The notes below the pieces were generated by a model. It was not told the origin of the DNA. It saw nothing but the letters and a program-made list of their open reading frames with translations, and ran no database searches. Made by a program: the position numbers and the translations under genes. A stretch of 64,000 nt of DNA from Paenibacillus farraposensis (GTDB lineage: Bacteria; Bacillota; Bacilli; Paenibacillales; Paenibacillaceae): the NCBI RefSeq assembly GCF_020736845.1, contig NZ_JAFFQR010000112.1:1-64000 (forward strand), in the 5' to 3' direction. This document shows positions 25,799-33,786 of this stretch, in pieces (the stretch's first letter is position 1; every line of letters begins with the position of its first letter).

Positions 25799-26677
25799 TC
25801 AATTCAATAGCTGCTTGATAAATTCCGCTTCGTCCTCGGTAGGAGGAATAAGCGGCAACCGAACCGAACCTACTTTTACATTCCGCAGTTCCAGCGCGTA
25901 TTTTACAGCCACTGGATTGGGCAACGGATGAGGACAGCTAAACAAGCCCTTGAAAATCGGGAACAATTGCTGATGCAGCTTGGCTGCCTCCTGCGCACGT
26001 CCTTCCACAAGCGCATCAATCATTTGCTTCATTTCTGTCCCTACTACATGGCTGGCTACGCTAATAATACCATATGCGCCTACAGCCATCGCAGGCAATC
26101 CGGAAGCATCATCCCCGGAATAAACCACAAAGCCTTCCGGAGCTGCTGCAGCAATCTGTGTGACCTGCGCGAGTGATGCACATTCTTTGGTTCCCACAAT
26201 ATTCGGAATTTGCGCAAGCCGCAGTGTTGTTTCAGCTGTCAGATTCGCTGCAGTGCGGCTTGGAACATTGTAAAGGATAACCGGAAGGGATGTAGAATTG
26301 GCAATGCTTGCAAAATGCTGATACATCCCTTCCTGATTCGGTTTATTATAATAAGGTACTACCAATAACACACCGTCTGCCCCTGCCTGCTCCGCTTCGC
26401 GGGTCAAATGAATGGAATGACGTGTATTATTACTTCCGGTTCCGGCAATGATTTTGCATCGTCCGGCTGCTTTTTCTGCAACAAATGCAAATAGCTTGAT
26501 TTTTTCCTCATCACTCAACGTAGGGGACTCGCCTGTTGTCCCTGATACAACAAGTGACTCTGAATGTTGTTCTTCTATTAAATAATCAATCAACGAGGAC
26601 AATGCAGTCCAGTCAATCTCTCCTTGCTGATCAAAAGGTGTCACCATTGCGGTAATCAGTCTGCCGAAGTTCACCAT
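25799..26677 (-). CDS. dapA: 4-hydroxy-tetrahydrodipicolinate synthase
   Basis: Condenses pyruvate with aspartate semialdehyde, the branch step to diaminopimelate, lysine and spore dipicolinate. The 292-aa TIM-barrel protein shows the pyruvate-binding GTTGESPTL, the Schiff-base lysine region IVGTKECAS, and YNVPSRTA. The ATG at 26677 (MVNFGRLITAM) follows AAAGGAGGCAGC; nine extra upstream codons are in frame but have no site. It is the last gene of asd-dapG-dapA. Its product is the substrate route for DpaAB encoded just upstream. Confidence 0.97.
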   Translation of the reverse strand: MVNFGRLITAMVTPFDQQGEIDWTALSSLIDYLIEEQHSESLVVSGTTGESPTLSDEEKIKLFAFVAEKAAGRCKIIAGTGSNNTRHSIHLTREAEQAGADGVLLVVPYYNKPNQEGMYQHFASIANSTSLPVILYNVPSRTAANLTAETTLRLAQIPNIVGTKECASLAQVTQIAAAAPEGFVVYSGDDASGLPAMAVGAYGIISVASHVVGTEMKQMIDALVEGRAQEAAKLHQQLFPIFKGLFSCPHPLPNPVAVKYALELRNVKVGSVRLPLIPPTEDEAEFIKQLLN

Positions 26678-26718
26678 GCTGCCTCCTTTTTTTCCAAAGT
26701 CCAAGCACGGACATGCGC

Positions 26719-27939
26719 CTACTGATGGAGTTCAAATTTATTATGCAGTGCACGTACAGCCTGCACCATATCATCTTTTTTTACAAGCACCCATATGGTC
26801 GTGTTGGAATCGGCTGATTGAAGAATCTGTACATTTGATTCTGCCAATGCCTCTACAATCGTCGCCATAATGCCCGGTACCCCGTTGATACCGCCACCTA
26901 TAACCGAAACCTTAGCGCACCCGGCCAGAATCTTAGGCTCCAGGCCCAAACCGTTCAATACTTCAACCGCTTTGCCTCCATCATGATCGAATACGGTGTA
27001 AACCGCCCCGGACGGAGTGACATTAATGAAATCGACACTGATTCCATTCCCGGCCATGGATTTGAATACTTGCAGCTGCAAATGTTCCAAACCTGGCTTG
27101 AATTCTACTGTAATTTGAGTGACATTGCCCACATACGCAATACCGGTCACGAAACGGTCTACGATGTCTGCCTCCACATCCTTAAAGCCTTCAGGGTGTG
27201 TAACCAGCGTACCTTCCCCATCGGAGAAGGTGGAGCGAACACGAACCGGTATATTCGCCTGCATCGCGATTTCAACAGCACGCGGATGAATAACCTTTGC
27301 TCCCTGATGAGCCATATTGCAAATTTCCGTATAGCTAACATGTGAAAGCGGCTTGGCATTTTCTACAATGCGCGGGTCAGCAGTCAATATGCCGTTTACG
27401 TCCGTATAAATATCAACGATATCCGCATGCAGAGCAGCACCCAAAGCAGTAGCTGATGTATCGCTGCCTCCCCGGCCTAGCGTAGTCAAATCACCTTGTG
27501 CTGTCTGTCCCTGAAAGCCTGTCACAATCACAACCCGGCCTCGGTTCAGTTCTTCTACAATACGATCCGGCTTTATATCCAAAATACGAGCATTGCCGTA
27601 TTGATCATCCGTAATAAAACCTGCCTGTGCCCCAGTCAGCACCGTGGCAGGAATACCTTCGTTCTCCATTAGGCTGCACAATGTAGCAGCAGAAATGATT
27701 TCACCGCAGCACAGCAGTAAATCCCGTTCGCGCTTCGGAAGACTGTCGCCGTTAGACGCTGCCCAGTCAAGCAGCGTGTCCGTAGCATAAGGCTCTCCTT
27801 TCCGCCCCATTGCCGACACCACAACAACCAGTTGAACATTTTGTTCCAGTTCACGCTTCACATGTCCCAGCACCAGTTGTCGAGCTTCAGGTGTGGACAG
27901 CGAGGTTCCCCCAAATTTTTGTACTAAAATACCCATCAT
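26719..27939 (-). CDS. dapG: Aspartokinase I
   Basis: Phosphorylates aspartate to start the diaminopimelate/lysine/threonine pathway. The 406-aa protein begins with the kinase signature VQKFGGTSLST and has RGGSDTSATALGAAL, then two C-terminal ACT domains. DapG in B. subtilis is the isoenzyme inhibited by meso-diaminopimelate and used for cell wall and spore dipicolinate. It lies 33 nt after asd and 41 nt before dapA. Two adjacent ATGs (27939, 27936) are possible. Feedback specificity is inferred from synteny. Confidence 0.94.
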   Translation of the reverse strand: MMGILVQKFGGTSLSTPEARQLVLGHVKRELEQNVQLVVVVSAMGRKGEPYATDTLLDWAASNGDSLPKRERDLLLCCGEIISAATLCSLMENEGIPATVLTGAQAGFITDDQYGNARILDIKPDRIVEELNRGRVVIVTGFQGQTAQGDLTTLGRGGSDTSATALGAALHADIVDIYTDVNGILTADPRIVENAKPLSHVSYTEICNMAHQGAKVIHPRAVEIAMQANIPVRVRSTFSDGEGTLVTHPEGFKDVEADIVDRFVTGIAYVGNVTQITVEFKPGLEHLQLQVFKSMAGNGISVDFINVTPSGAVYTVFDHDGGKAVEVLNGLGLEPKILAGCAKVSVIGGGINGVPGIMATIVEALAESNVQILQSADSNTTIWVLVKKDDMVQAVRALHNKFELHQ

Positions 27940-27972
27940 TTTTCCCCCATCTTACTCCCTGCCTTGGGAACG

Positions 27973-29010
27973 TTACTCCGCATTTGCAGCAATAATCTCG
28001 GCGATTTGCACCGCGTTCCATGCCGCTCCCTTGAGCAGATTGTCGGATACAACCCACAAATTCAATCCACGGCTATTGCTCAAATCACGGCGTACACGCC
28101 CTACGAATACGTCAGGTTTTCCCGCAGCTTCGGATGCGAGCGGATAGAGCTGGGCAGCAGGATCGTCTACCAGCGTTACTCCGGGTGCCGAAGCCAGCAG
28201 GTTGCGCACTTCCTCCAGATCATAATCTTTTTTAAGCTCTACATAGACAGATTCTGAATGACCATATACGACAGGAATACGTACACACGTTGCTGTTACA
28301 TCAACAGATTCGTCACCTAATATTTTTTTCGTTTCACGTACCATTTTCATTTCTTCCAGGGTATAACCGTTGTCCTGGAATTTATCAATTTGCGGGATTG
28401 CATTGAAAGCGATCTGATGCTTCACCGGCAACGAACCTACCGGCAGCAGGTCAGGCTTAACTTCTTCACCGCTAAGAATGGCTGCGCTTTGACGATTCAG
28501 CTCATCGATGGCACGGCTTCCGGCACCGGATACGGCCTGATATGTGGATACAATAATACGGGAAATGCCATACTTATCATATAATGGTTTCAAAGCAGCT
28601 ACCATCTGGATGGTGGAACAGTTCGGATTGGCAATGATACCCTGATGTTCAGCAATTTTGTCGCTGTTCACCTCAGGTACTACAAGAGGAGCTGTCGGTT
28701 CCATTCGGAATGCATTCGTGTTGTCAATGCAAACTGCCCCATGACGAACAGCATGTGGCGCCAGTTCCTTACTTACGTCTCCACCTGCACTAAACAAGGC
28801 AATGTCGATTCCTTCAAAGCTGTCAGGGGTGGCAATCTCTACTGGAATTTGCTGGCCTTTAAAGCTAATTAACGTGCCGGCAGAACGAGGCGAAGAAAGA
28901 AATTTGATTTTGTCCACAGGAAAATCTCTGCTTCCCAGCAGATTTACGATTTGTTCTCCTACAGCGCCTGTCGCTCCAACGACAGCTACATTAAACTTTC
29001 TATTGCTCAT
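27973..29010 (-). CDS. asd: Aspartate-semialdehyde dehydrogenase
   Basis: NADP-dependent enzyme reducing aspartyl phosphate. The 345-aa protein has the Rossmann motif VVGATGAVGEQI, the catalytic Cys in NPNCSTIQ (about residue 130), and the substrate-binding QAVSGAG. The ATG follows AGAAGGGGAGATACACTAG. First gene of asd-dapG-dapA; a structured 136-nt intergenic region separates it from dpaB. In B. subtilis the dipicolinate synthase genes and asd-dapG-dapA form one locus, and the same order holds here. Confidence 0.97.
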   Translation of the reverse strand: MSNRKFNVAVVGATGAVGEQIVNLLGSRDFPVDKIKFLSSPRSAGTLISFKGQQIPVEIATPDSFEGIDIALFSAGGDVSKELAPHAVRHGAVCIDNTNAFRMEPTAPLVVPEVNSDKIAEHQGIIANPNCSTIQMVAALKPLYDKYGISRIIVSTYQAVSGAGSRAIDELNRQSAAILSGEEVKPDLLPVGSLPVKHQIAFNAIPQIDKFQDNGYTLEEMKMVRETKKILGDESVDVTATCVRIPVVYGHSESVYVELKKDYDLEEVRNLLASAPGVTLVDDPAAQLYPLASEAAGKPDVFVGRVRRDLSNSRGLNLWVVSDNLLKGAAWNAVQIAEIIAANAE

Positions 29011-29146
29011 CTAGTGTATCTCCCCTTCTCGACTAAAAAAACCTTTTTTATTCTGAAAGCATCCACCGCCAGCAAGAAATTAGATCCGATGCATGATCGA
29101 ATCATCTTCTAGGGCGAGGGATGCTCAGCAGTTGACTATCAGTACT

Positions 29147-29740
29147 TCATGGGGTCTTACGTTCCACAATCATGGGCTGAAGCTGTCTGCCCTGCATGGC
29201 TTCGTATGCAGCCTCAGGAATCAGTTCCATATTAGCCACAAGCGAGTTCGGCTTTTTAAATGGATTGTCCTGCCCGAACGGCACAAAAAAGATGTTTTTG
29301 GCCACTAGTAACTTGGCGATATTGGCAGCATTCAGGCCCAGTCCATCATTGGTAGATACGGCCAAAAGAAGCGGACCACCATTGCGAAGTTGCGCCTTGG
29401 CAGCCATTAAAACCGGACTGTCGGTCATCGCATGCGCCAGTTTGCTCATCGAATTTCCCGTCAAGGGTGCAATTACCAGCACATCGAGCATTTTGGAGGG
29501 TCCCAGTGGTTCAGCCTCCACAATTGTAGAAATGATATCATTCCCTGTTATATCTTTCAACTGTTTTTGCCAACTGTGCGAAGTGCCAAAGCGGGTATCC
29601 GTTGTTAGTACCGTATTGGATATAATGGGAATAACCTTAGCGCCTTCATTAACAAAGCGCTGTATAACAGGCATTACCTCTTCAAATGTGCAATGTGAGC
29701 CTGTAATTGCATAACCTACTGTTTTCCCTTGCCAACTCAT
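29147..29740 (-). CDS. dpaB: Dipicolinate synthase subunit B
   Basis: SpoVFB, flavoprotein-family subunit of dipicolinic acid synthase, active in the mother cell late in sporulation. The 197-aa protein has the flavin-like fold GKTVGYAITGSHCTFEEV at the N-terminus, plus LVIAPLTGNSMSKLAHAMTDSPVLMAAKA. It overlaps dpaA by 4 nt (ATGA). The product complex makes dipicolinate, which fills the spore core as its calcium chelate. Transcription is likely from the SigK-type promoter ahead of dpaA. Confidence 0.96.
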   Translation of the reverse strand: MSWQGKTVGYAITGSHCTFEEVMPVIQRFVNEGAKVIPIISNTVLTTDTRFGTSHSWQKQLKDITGNDIISTIVEAEPLGPSKMLDVLVIAPLTGNSMSKLAHAMTDSPVLMAAKAQLRNGGPLLLAVSTNDGLGLNAANIAKLLVAKNIFFVPFGQDNPFKKPNSLVANMELIPEAAYEAMQGRQLQPMIVERKTP

Positions 29741-30636
29741 CGTGCATCCCCCCGCTCAGGATTATCTTCCATTAACAACTGCACCAGCGTATTCGCTATA
29801 ATGGCACCAGCAGTTTTGGGAGCAACAATACCGGGAAGTCCGGGGGCAAGCATAGCCGTGATTCCACGTTTTTCTGCATAGCGGAAGTCACATCCGCCCG
29901 GGGCGGAAGCCAGATCAATAATCACGGTACTCAGTGGCAACTTAGACAGGATTTGCGCTGTGATAATCATAGAGGGTATCGTATTAAAAATCAAGTCAAC
30001 TCCCTGTGTCTCACCCGCTAAATCCCTTGTCATAAAAGGCTTCCACCCCATTTCTACCGCTCTTGCCGCATCCTCTGCCCGCCGCACTCCAACCTTCACT
30101 ATTCCTCCCAATCCCTGCAGTGCCCTTGCCATGGTAAATCCAGTCCGCCCCATTCCCAGAACCATACAATTGGCACCATGAATTGTGAAATCTGTATGCT
30201 GAATGGCCATCACCAATGCGCCTTCGGCCGTAGGTATGGAGTTGTATATGGCCACATCGTCTCTTTTGAGCAGTTCCACCAGCTTCAGGTCGTGTCTGAT
30301 ACAAATTTCTTTTAAGTATGTCCGCGCCATTCCTGTATACACGACACAATGCGGTGGAAGCGCGGCGGCATGCTCATTCAAAAATTGGAGCTTTTGCGTA
30401 CTGAAAAGTGCACTCACATTCCCTTCCTCATCGCATCCCACAACTGGCAAAAACAATGCGTCTGACGATTCCAGCAGCTTGGCTGACAATGTCTCATGAG
30501 ATACTCCCTTGAGTGGTACTTCCAGTTTGTCAAAGCCGACTACACTGACGGTGGCATCCATTTCCACACATTTGCGAATGACTTCAAGTTGCCTTGCATC
30601 GCCACCCAAAACAACGATGCGTATTCCTGTTAGCAT
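29737..30636 (-). CDS. dpaA: Dipicolinate synthase subunit A
   Basis: SpoVFA, the dehydrogenase-like subunit oxidising dihydrodipicolinate to dipicolinate. The 299-aa protein starts MLTGIRIVVLGGDARQLEV and carries an N-terminal conserved domain and a Rossmann fold around NCMVLGMGRTGFTMARALQ. The ATG at 30636 follows GAAAGGAGTGATCCGG; an in-frame extension to 30681 runs through the promoter and is rejected. A SigK-type promoter lies directly upstream, and dpaB overlaps its end. The pair is adjacent to asd-dapG-dapA, which feeds the substrate. Confidence 0.96.
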   Translation of the reverse strand: MLTGIRIVVLGGDARQLEVIRKCVEMDATVSVVGFDKLEVPLKGVSHETLSAKLLESSDALFLPVVGCDEEGNVSALFSTQKLQFLNEHAAALPPHCVVYTGMARTYLKEICIRHDLKLVELLKRDDVAIYNSIPTAEGALVMAIQHTDFTIHGANCMVLGMGRTGFTMARALQGLGGIVKVGVRRAEDAARAVEMGWKPFMTRDLAGETQGVDLIFNTIPSMIITAQILSKLPLSTVIIDLASAPGGCDFRYAEKRGITAMLAPGLPGIVAPKTAGAIIANTLVQLLMEDNPERGDAR

Positions 30637-30669
30637 CCGGATCACTCCTTTCCGAGACACGATATGTTT

Positions 30670-30698
30670 TAGTCTATGCACTCGCCCGGAAAAGAGTG
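30670..30698 (-). promoter_or_regulatory. SigK-type promoter of dpaAB
   Basis: CATAGACTA (30678-30670) fits the SigK -10 CATAnnnTA, with CACT (30698-30695) upstream giving 16-17 nt spacing from the AC dinucleotide of the -35. It is 33 nt before the dpaA start. B. subtilis spoVFAB is SigK-dependent. Confidence 0.65.
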
Positions 30699-30704
30699 AA
30701 AAAA

Positions 30705-30735
30705 CAAAAAAGCTGCCCCTTAGAAAGGACAGCTC
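30705..30735 (-). terminator. Terminator after dut
   Basis: GAGCTGTCC and GGGGCAGCT pair around a 7-nt loop and are followed by TTTTTTG on the minus strand. It isolates the SigK promoter of dpaAB from the upstream genes. Confidence 0.8.
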
Positions 30736-30799
30736 TAATATACTTTTGATTAAATCTCAAAACTGGCAATTGCGTTGCAATCAAAAAAGAATTACAGAC

Positions 30800-31246
30800 T
30801 CATCGCCCTGTATGGCCAAAGCCCCCAGCACCACGTACAGTTTCAGACAAATGATCTACCTGCTTCAGCTCCACCTCAGGCACAGCCTGAAATACCATTT
30901 GCGCAATCCGTTCATTACGTGTAATTGTGAATGATTCCTCACCCAAATTAATAAGCAGTACCTTAATCTCCCCACGGTAATCCGCATCAATCGTCCCCGG
31001 TGTGTTCAGACAGGTAATACCATGCTTGAGAGCCAGTCCACTACGCGGACGGATCTGTGCCTCCAGCCCCGCCGGCATCGCTATTGCAAATCCGGTTGGC
31101 ACGAGGCAGCGTTTGCCCGGTTCCAGTACCAGCTCCTCCTCTACCGCTGCATACAAATCGAACCCCGATGCAAGTTCTGACATTTTACGAGGCAGCTCAA
31201 TATCTTCGTTGCCCTCTAGTCTCTTAATTTCCACGTAAGTTAACAA
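30800..31246 (-). CDS. dut: dUTP pyrophosphatase
   Basis: Trimeric dUTPase hydrolysing dUTP to dUMP. The 148-aa protein has the five family motifs: [33 protein letters not shown] with the catalytic Asp, RIAQMVF, and the C-terminal P-loop-like [11 protein letters not shown]. The TTG start at 31246 lies 6 nt after AGGAGGG, which is inside the mlpA coding end, so the two genes overlap by 23 nt and are probably coupled. In B. subtilis the place after mlpA holds ymxH, so dut here is a lineage-specific arrangement. Confidence 0.96.
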   Translation of the reverse strand: MLTYVEIKRLEGNEDIELPRKMSELASGFDLYAAVEEELVLEPGKRCLVPTGFAIAMPAGLEAQIRPRSGLALKHGITCLNTPGTIDADYRGEIKVLLINLGEESFTITRNERIAQMVFQAVPEVELKQVDHLSETVRGAGGFGHTGR

Positions 31247-32489
31247 AATAGTCCCTCCTCATATTTCTAACCGCTGAATCGCTGGCTCCGACCATCGACA
31301 GGGCAAACGGCTGTGAAAACATCCGGTCCAGCACTTGGTTTACATCGTCGGACGTCACTCGCTCAATGTGTTCGATCATTTGATCCAGCGTATAATGCTG
31401 GCCCAGCATCAACTCATTTTTTCCAAGCCGGTTCATTCGGCTGCCTGTACCTTCCAGGCTTAGTATCAAGCTTCCTTTTAGCTGCTCCTTGCCTTTATGA
31501 AGCTCATTGGCGTCCAATCCATGGATAGCGACATCCCTTAGCAGCTCCAATGTCAAATCCAACACTTCCTTCGTCTGCTTGGGCGCCGTACCTGCATAGA
31601 TCGTGAACAAACCGCTATCTGCATGCGAGCTATGATAGGAATAAACCGAATAAGCCAGTCCGCGCTTTTCTCGAACTTCTTGAAACAAACGTGAGCTCAT
31701 GCCGCCGCCGATCGCGTTGTTCAGCAGGACCATAGCATACTGGAGATCGTCGCCAGTTGCAAATCCAGGCAGGGATAAGCAAATGTGATTTTGCTCCGTT
31801 GCTTTCTCGTAGTACAGCAGCTCACCGTTAAACGCAGGCATTGTCAAAGGCGAATCGGTTCCATGATTATCAAAATGTCCAAAATGCCGTTCCAGCAATT
31901 CGATAAGACGCTCGTCCACATTCCCGGCCACACTAATAACGGTATTATCTATGGTATAATGTTCCTTCATGTATTGACTGAGATGTGAGCTGTCCATCGC
32001 CAGCAGATGTCCTTCGGTTCCGAGAATTGGGTAGGCCAGTGGATGTTCACCATAGGCTGCCTGCGATACCAGATCATGCACCATATCATCCGGTGTGTCC
32101 TCGTACATGGAGATTTCCTCAAGGATCACATTTTTCTCTCTTGCCAGTTCATCACGCTCCAATTTGGAATGAAAGAACATATCAGACAACACATCAACCG
32201 CAATCGGCAGATGCTCATCCAGCACTTTGGCATAATAACAGGTATATTCCTTCGAAGTGAAAGCATTGACATTTCCTCCGATGGCATCGAATTGCTCAGC
32301 AATTTCCTTGGCGCTAAAACGCTCTGTTCCTTTGAAAAGCATATGTTCAATAAAATGAGAAATACCGCTATTGTTCGGTGTTTCATTGCGGGATCCGGTT
32401 TTAACCCAGATGCCAAACGAAACAGAACGCACGGTTGGAATTTTTTCAATGACCACCCTTAGGCCGTTTTTGAGTTGAATTCTTTCCAC
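31224..32489 (-). CDS. mlpA: M16 zinc protease MlpA (YmxG)
   Basis: Processing-peptidase-like M16 protease, 421 aa. The inverted zinc motif HFIEHM (HxxEH, about residue 50) and the second glutamate in [18 protein letters not shown] are present, and the R/Y region follows in [16 protein letters not shown]. It starts at GTG 32489 ([13 protein letters not shown]) after GGAGGG at 6 nt; nine in-frame upstream codons are not needed. It follows ylxY and overlaps dut. In B. subtilis mlpA (ymxG) is reported to influence protease production; the natural substrate is unknown. Confidence 0.93.
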   Translation of the reverse strand: MERIQLKNGLRVVIEKIPTVRSVSFGIWVKTGSRNETPNNSGISHFIEHMLFKGTERFSAKEIAEQFDAIGGNVNAFTSKEYTCYYAKVLDEHLPIAVDVLSDMFFHSKLERDELAREKNVILEEISMYEDTPDDMVHDLVSQAAYGEHPLAYPILGTEGHLLAMDSSHLSQYMKEHYTIDNTVISVAGNVDERLIELLERHFGHFDNHGTDSPLTMPAFNGELLYYEKATEQNHICLSLPGFATGDDLQYAMVLLNNAIGGGMSSRLFQEVREKRGLAYSVYSYHSSHADSGLFTIYAGTAPKQTKEVLDLTLELLRDVAIHGLDANELHKGKEQLKGSLILSLEGTGSRMNRLGKNELMLGQHYTLDQMIEHIERVTSDDVNQVLDRMFSQPFALSMVGASDSAVRNMRRDYFVNLRGN

Positions 32490-32555
32490 GATTGGCCCTC
32501 CTAAACTAAATTGCATACTTAGCCATAATGTTCAATCCTAACAGAAAAAAGCCAT

Positions 32556-33560
32556 TCACTCAACCGGAACAGGAAGCTGCCGGTCAGGTGAGAGCGTCTG
32601 ACTGACAGTTCCTGGCGCGAGCCCCTTACTCCGAATGGCACGAATCATGCCTTTGAGCGCCGCGGATGAGGAATCGGTCGGGTGCATCAATATCAGGGAG
32701 CCTGATTCAACCTTGCTGCTGATTTTTTGAACTACCGAGTCCGGTGCCGGATGCTTCCAATCTACGGTGTCCAATGTCCACAGTACTGTTTTGAGCCCGA
32801 GTTCTGCAGCCAGATCAACGGTTTGCTGATTAAAATCACCTGACGGCGGGGCAAACCAGCTGTTTTTCACACCCAAAGTTTCGTGAAGGAGCTTTTCCGT
32901 CTTTTCAATTTCTTGGGTGGCCCTTGCCCGGCTCAGACGGCTCATATCGGGGTGAGAGTAGGCATGATTGGAAAGCTCATGTCCTCTTTTTTGAATCTCC
33001 TTGGCGAGCTCAGGATTTTTTTTCAGCCAGCTTCCATCCAGAAAAAACGTAGCCTTGACCTTTTCTTCATCCAGCGTGTTCAGGATCGGCACGATATACT
33101 CGTTTCCCCAGGCCACATTGACCATGAAGGATACCATCGGCTTTTCGGGATTTCCCCTGTAAATCGGTACATTCCCAAGCTGGTTCAAATGCACTTTGGG
33201 TGCTAATTGCCGATATACATACTGGATTGGGCGGTCTGGGGCCGCAACCGCTTTGCGGTAGGTCGCATCCAGATCAACCTCCAGTCCGTTATACCCCGGA
33301 ATAGCCTTCCATACTCTGTCGACTCTGGCATCCACTGGTTCACGCCGCTGCCGGGCTGCTTCAGTACGCAGTCGCTGCATAAGCGCATTTTCAGGTAATG
33401 CCGCAACCGCCATCGTTGTTGCAGCCTCAGGCTCACTGGCGCCTGAACCTTGCACGTCGCGTAATTGATCAATGTAATCACGAACTCCACTAAATTGCCC
33501 GATGATCAGCGTGATGGCCAAGCTGGCTACAATCCACACCGCTCTCTTTGCCCTTCTCAT
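32556..33560 (-). CDS. ylxY: YlxY-type sporulation protein, degenerate polysaccharide deacetylase
   Basis: NodB-fold protein of the TIGR02873/YlxY group, 334 aa. It has an N-terminal membrane anchor (AVWIVASLAITLIIGQF), a stalk, and the NodB domain (about 165-330). The canonical TFDDG motif 1 is replaced by VNVAWGNEY, so the catalytic and metal Asp are missing, whereas the His pair in ELSNHAYSHPD remains, as do APPSGDFN and TLDTVDWKHP. It is probably not a normal deacetylase. Start ATG 33560 follows GGGAGGATGAATGGAAC. A SigE-type promoter is just upstream, implying mother-cell expression. It lies between pnp and mlpA as in B. subtilis. Confidence 0.9.
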   Translation of the reverse strand: MRRAKRAVWIVASLAITLIIGQFSGVRDYIDQLRDVQGSGASEPEAATTMAVAALPENALMQRLRTEAARQRREPVDARVDRVWKAIPGYNGLEVDLDATYRKAVAAPDRPIQYVYRQLAPKVHLNQLGNVPIYRGNPEKPMVSFMVNVAWGNEYIVPILNTLDEEKVKATFFLDGSWLKKNPELAKEIQKRGHELSNHAYSHPDMSRLSRARATQEIEKTEKLLHETLGVKNSWFAPPSGDFNQQTVDLAAELGLKTVLWTLDTVDWKHPAPDSVVQKISSKVESGSLILMHPTDSSSAALKGMIRAIRSKGLAPGTVSQTLSPDRQLPVPVE

Positions 33561-33591
33561 GTTCCATTCATCCTCCCGCCCGTTTGTCCAC

Positions 33592-33618
33592 ATTGTATGC
33601 GGGGAGGACAAGAACTAT
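33592..33618 (-). promoter_or_regulatory. SigE-type mother-cell promoter of ylxY
   Basis: CATACAAT (33599-33592) is a perfect SigE -10 (CATAcAnT), and ATA (33618-33616) stands 16 nt upstream within TCATAG, matching the ATA-N16/18 rule. It is 32 nt before the ylxY ATG. Confidence 0.65.
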
Positions 33619-33670
33619 GACGCACAGGCCTCTATGAAGCCCACTTTGCCACAGCTAGTGTGTATGTATG

Positions 33671-33695
33671 AAAAAAGAGCCAGAAACGTAGCTCT
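33671..33695 (-). terminator. Terminator after pnp
   Basis: AGAGC and GCTCT with further partial pairing enclose 10 nt and run into TTTTTTC on the minus strand, 92 nt beyond the pnp stop. Confidence 0.72.
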
Positions 33696-33786
33696 GCCTC
33701 TTTCCAAAAGCTTAAATAATACTGTTCAATCCCGTGTTCTGAAATCGTAACAGAACTGCTGATGCTGCAGACCGCGTTATCCGATA

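Noticed and set aside
29011..29146. Lysine riboswitch ahead of asd-dapG-dapA
   Set aside because: The gap is about 136 nt, shorter than the lysine aptamer with its expression platform, and the conserved L-box core was not found.
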